The translations under genes and the position numbers were made by a program. Shown here piece after piece: positions 24,831 to 28,028 of a stretch of DNA of 28,028 nucleotides. The stretch's first letter is position 1. Each line of letters begins with the position of its first letter. A model generated the notes under the pieces. It was not told where the DNA came from. It did no database searches and saw nothing but the letters and a program-made list of their open reading frames with translations. Origin of the DNA: Enteropsectra breve (lineage: Eukaryota > Microsporidia); NCBI GenBank assembly GCA_024243835.1, contig JALPMN010000598.1:1-28028 (forward strand), given 5' to 3'.

Positions 24831-25130
24831 ATGGCAAATAACTATGTTTTATTTTATGGCCCAAAATTTCTTGTTGATTTTATTTCATAATTAAACAAAT
24901 ATTGGCTTGAACTTTTTATCTATTTATTATTACTGATATACTTATTAATCAGAATACTTATATAGAATCTTTCGCCCTTGAGTTGCGATATAAAGGGGAA
25001 TATAACCCCTTAAGATAAATGATGATTGATAGATTTTACAGGAGGCCTTATTTTCTATTCGTCCTCAATGTCTATTGGCCAAAAAGATGAAATTAGGAAG
25101 AAAAATATTTAAAATAAATGATGAGTTTTA
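24831..25130. other. AT-rich intergenic DNA with a short hairpin
   Basis: AAGGGG and CCCCTT at 24993-25011 can form a 6-bp stem with a 7-base loop. No gene was seen. Confidence 0.35.
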
Positions 25131-25137
25131 ATAATAG

Positions 25138-25762
25138 TCTTTCTTATGGGAGGCCAGCTCTACCCAAGGAAAATACTCTATAATTGAAGTCTATGGCAAA
25201 TTTCTAGTGATATCCAACTATAGAAATCTAAAAGGGGCCTGGGCTAAAATGAAAAAAGTCCATTTTCTATTAGATTTTGCTTATTGGCCATTAAAACAGA
25301 AATCTCCTTTCATAAAGCAATTTTTGTATATAAACACAAAATTAGGTATTCAGACTTCATATCTTTTTTTATTGGCACATCTCCGAGGAATAATGAAATA
25401 AGCAAGTAAAAGTTTCTAGCAGCCAAGAAGAGGAGTATCTCCATTTTGAACGATAATACATGATTAACATTATCAATACAATTTCATTATAAGATCTTCT
25501 AAGCAATACTTGGTTTAGGAATTTAAGGCCTTTTTTAGGCTTCAATAATAAAAAGATTAGTATACAAGCGATTCTTTGGTTGGGTAAGCGACCAACAATA
25601 AAAAGAGCTGATGTAGGGAAAAATACAGTGTATAAGCCAAGGAAGGATACCCCAAGCAGTTTGAAAATAGAAGAGATTTGGTGTAGAAGAAATTTTTTGA
25701 GCCAATTAAGCCTAGTTTTTAGCGATTCTTTTGAAGAAGCGCAAGAATACTTAGCCAATTGA
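25138..25762 (+). pseudogene. Decayed plus-strand gene in the 3' flank of the second LRR-like copy
   Basis: One frame runs from about 25138 to the stop at 25401 (EVYGKFLVISNYRNLKGA, then WPLKQKSPFIKQFLYINTK). A second is open from about 25494 to TGA 25760-25762 (GKRPTIKRADVGKNTVYKP, ending EEAQEYLAN). The two are separated by stops. Both parts have diverged relatives in the same order at 21611-22030, so this is a duplicated dead gene and not random open DNA. It is better preserved than its twin. No family was recognised. Confidence 0.45.
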
Positions 25763-25988
25763 GGATAAAAAGAAACGTGATTAAATTATGCCAAGCATGC
25801 TATAGATGGGAATGTATTCATTGAATGTTGTTGTTTTAAGTAAAACAAGATGAAAACTTTAATTAGCACTTTATCATCATATGAAAAATGCCTTTTTGAT
25901 ATATATTTCACAACTGCTTCATTATTAACATAATAGATCAACATTAATTTTAAAAAATCTATAAAGAAAATATATATGACCATGATCT

Positions 25989-28028
25989 TTAATCATCATT
26001 TTCATCTGAAAGTTTGCCTTCTCTTTCAAAATGAATCTTTTTGTTTAAAGCACTCATAACACAAGGCACCAGATTTTTGCGACGCTGAGTTACAATAATA
26101 TATTCTAATACTTGTTTTCTTATTTTTTCTGTTTCACTGTTCTTGAGTCTACGTGAGCAGAACACTATTTTTAACTTTGCGGTTTCACTGATACGGAAAT
26201 ATTTTTGATATATAAGATAAATGCCTTCTAACAGATTACTATCAATATGTTCTAAGCTGTGAAGTGTACTGCTATCTACGAATGGGTTTGTTGAGTAGCG
26301 AAGAATTAATGTTTTTTCTTCCATTATTAACCTATCAAAACCATTAATTAAAATCTCTGGCCCCTTCATTTCATCGCAAGTAACTGATACTTCATAGCTG
26401 GTCCTGAAATTCACCAAACGTCTAATAGCAGGCATTAAATCAACAGGTCTTTCGTAAAAAAATGTGTTTGGCACTACAAGCTCAGATACACTATAAATAC
26501 ATCTCTGATTTTCTATTATCTTATCGTATAAATTGTTTTCCTGATAGATTTCCATTCTCATTAATAGAACACTTTTATAAATTTCTGGGTAAAATTTTTT
26601 CGACTTAATACAAAAACTTTCCATGTAATCTTGCTCAGCAAAAACCTCTAATTTTTGTAGAGGCATCGGGGTTTCCTTTAAATTCACACAGTTCTTTTTA
26701 TATAGATTAAGCTCTTTGATAATCTTTTTTTCTTCCTGATAAAGGCCATAGCTACTATTATAATTATGCAAATGGACTGATGCAGATTGTATATTTTCAA
26801 CAATGCAATATTTCATGGTATTTCGTAAGACGTCTTCAGTACACGTAAGATGTGTAACAGAGTTCCGTAAGTTGTTATACTTTGTAAACTCAGATTCTTT
26901 TACGATATTTAAGGTATTTTTTATTCTGTAAATTTCGTATAATTTTTTTAGAGTTTCACCAGTTTCTTCTCTGAGTAGTATATACAGATAGAGCTTGTCC
27001 ACACATGAGAAAAGACCCCGCACGCCGAGCTTCTCAAGATTGTACTGTTTCAGGTGCAAAAGAGTTCGTAGGGACAGTCTGTTGAAGCCGTGCATTTCAA
27101 ATCCGTTCAAGTGTTTCAACGAATCATGGTTTTTCGACACAAGGCTTTCTATGAACATATCAAAGCATGTGTAGTTATCTTCATATACTAAATTATACTT
27201 TGATTTAGATGTCGTTGATACAGAAAGTGTTTTTATGCTAGGAAGGAAATGTATTATGGCAGAAATCATTGCATTTAAACCCTCTATTCGTTCTTCTGTA
27301 ACAAAGACTTCGAAACTTGCTGAATTTTTAAAGCTGCCGTTTCCTTCATTAAATATGTTTAGAAAATCTATACTATTATATGAGTTGTTATCTTGCGAGT
27401 AAGAAAGGAATATCTGATCATTTTTTATGTTCGTGTATCTTAATTCGCTGATCACCTCATTGAATTTTATGAAACAAGGCCTCTTATCTATGTCATGGTC
27501 TATTATAATAATACGAAAGAGCGGGGTTATGAAACTTAAGCTTTTATATTGTATCAGCAGATCAATAAATTGATCTTCGGGTAAAACTTGACTGTCTTTT
27601 CCAAAGAATGCCCTTTTAAGGATTTTACGTAATGCTTTCAATCTAGCCCACTGTGATGCACTTAGCCTAAATATTTTAAAGTTATTCAGCTTAGACATTT
27701 TTGTTTCGTATGCAACTTGATTATTCTCGCTAAATAACTCATCTTTGAAGCTGTCCAGCAAGTCTTCCTTATGAAGCATGTAGTATAAGTTTAATCCAAA
27801 AACAATGTCACATTTCATTTTTATATGCGCATGCATATCCTCTTCATATCGGAGAAAAACATCAGCAGTAGAATTGGGATCAAGCATCAATAGCTCATAT
27901 TGGTCAAACAAGTCTAAGAGCAGTTCTGGGTTCAATTTTATCTCTGTTTTAAAAAATAGATGATGACGCATCTGAAAAATCAGTTTTATCAGCTCAAGAT
28001 TGAATATTAAGGATATCTCAAATTTAGG
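25989..28028 (-). CDS. Large LRR-like lineage-specific protein, copy 2 (N-terminus outside window)
   Basis: The frame is open through the window edge. The codons upstream of the Met at 27971 read PKFEISLIFNLELIKLIFQ, aligning with PKLELSPEFNLELIKLIFQ of copy 1, so 27971 is not the true start and about 190-200 N-terminal residues are missing. The rest parallels copy 1 throughout, with LRR-like stretches (SIKTLSVSTTS, NLEKLGVRGLF) and the same order of conserved blocks. The C-terminal tail is complete here, ending GKLSDENDD. The central patch (about 27000-27260) is nearly identical to copy 1 although the flanks differ strongly. Function unknown. Confidence 0.8.
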   Translation of the reverse strand, partial: PKFEISLIFNLELIKLIFQMRHHLFFKTEIKLNPELLLDLFDQYELLMLDPNSTADVFLRYEEDMHAHIKMKCDIVFGLNLYYMLHKEDLLDSFKDELFSENNQVAYETKMSKLNNFKIFRLSASQWARLKALRKILKRAFFGKDSQVLPEDQFIDLLIQYKSLSFITPLFRIIIIDHDIDKRPCFIKFNEVISELRYTNIKNDQIFLSYSQDNNSYNSIDFLNIFNEGNGSFKNSASFEVFVTEERIEGLNAMISAIIHFLPSIKTLSVSTTSKSKYNLVYEDNYTCFDMFIESLVSKNHDSLKHLNGFEMHGFNRLSLRTLLHLKQYNLEKLGVRGLFSCVDKLYLYILLREETGETLKKLYEIYRIKNTLNIVKESEFTKYNNLRNSVTHLTCTEDVLRNTMKYCIVENIQSASVHLHNYNSSYGLYQEEKKIIKELNLYKKNCVNLKETPMPLQKLEVFAEQDYMESFCIKSKKFYPEIYKSVLLMRMEIYQENNLYDKIIENQRCIYSVSELVVPNTFFYERPVDLMPAIRRLVNFRTSYEVSVTCDEMKGPEILINGFDRLIMEEKTLILRYSTNPFVDSSTLHSLEHIDSNLLEGIYLIYQKYFRISETAKLKIVFCSRRLKNSETEKIRKQVLEYIIVTQRRKNLVPCVMSALNKKIHFEREGKLSDENDD

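Noticed and set aside
24993..25011. AAGGGG/CCCCTT hairpin as a terminator or RNA element
   Set aside because: A single 6-bp stem with no conservation in the sister flank and no nearby 3' end; insufficient support.
25369..25758. 129-codon minus-strand open frame
   Set aside because: Hydrophobic shadow of the decayed plus-strand gene; the plus-strand reading has the matching relative at 21611-22030.
1..28028. tRNA, rRNA or snRNA genes
   Set aside because: No cloverleaf with conserved TTCGA arm and no recognisable rRNA core sequence was seen by eye; a covariance-model scan would be decisive.

Overview
The window looks like nuclear DNA of a microsporidian parasite (a reduced, intron-poor fungal relative); the species is not identifiable by eye. 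Reasons: all genes are single uninterrupted eukaryotic reading frames; recognisable eukaryotic nuclear proteins (Rsa4/Notchless, FACT subunit Spt16, an ABCG half-transporter, probable tubulin cofactor D) are compact relative to their yeast or human counterparts; several ATGs are preceded within a few bases by the C-rich (CCC) signal known from microsporidia, usually with an AAAATTTT-like box further upstream; and large unknown paralog families with signal peptides or LRR-like sequence flank the conserved genes. Intergenic DNA is AT-rich and fairly long (about 0.3 to 1.3 kb), which is more like an expanded genome (for example the Trachipleistophora/Vavraia side) than Encephalitozoon. That placement is only a guess.

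Layout. (1) 1-8226: a tandem array on the + strand of four members of an unrecognised family: a 5'-truncated copy at the window edge, two intact copies (1963-3528 and 4531-5907) and one copy with a broken N-terminus (6800-8226). Intact copies start with a hydrophobic signal-like segment and share a central and a C-terminal domain. The two intact copies also carry a SILK motif followed, exactly 30 residues later, by an RVxF motif, the pair used by protein phosphatase 1 regulators. (2) 8522-12632: two minus-strand housekeeping genes, RSA4 (60S ribosome assembly) and SPT16 (histone chaperone). (3) 13428-18504: two plus-strand genes, an ABCG half-transporter and a HEAT-like protein best explained as tubulin folding cofactor D. 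(4) 18781-21254: a small RRM-like protein, a stretch of decayed DNA, and a secreted cysteine-rich protein that may be a spore-wall or polar-tube type protein. (5) 21255-28028: two tandem minus-strand copies of a large LRR-like protein (the second runs off the window), each with a decayed plus-strand pseudogene in its 3' flank, so the duplicated unit is about 3.7 kb.

The window is therefore a conserved core of housekeeping genes, richer in G+C, bordered on both sides by AT-rich lineage-specific families that duplicate, convert and decay. The most interesting proposal is that the 5' array encodes secreted proteins with PP1-docking motifs. No rRNA, tRNA, CRISPR or intact transposon was recognised.
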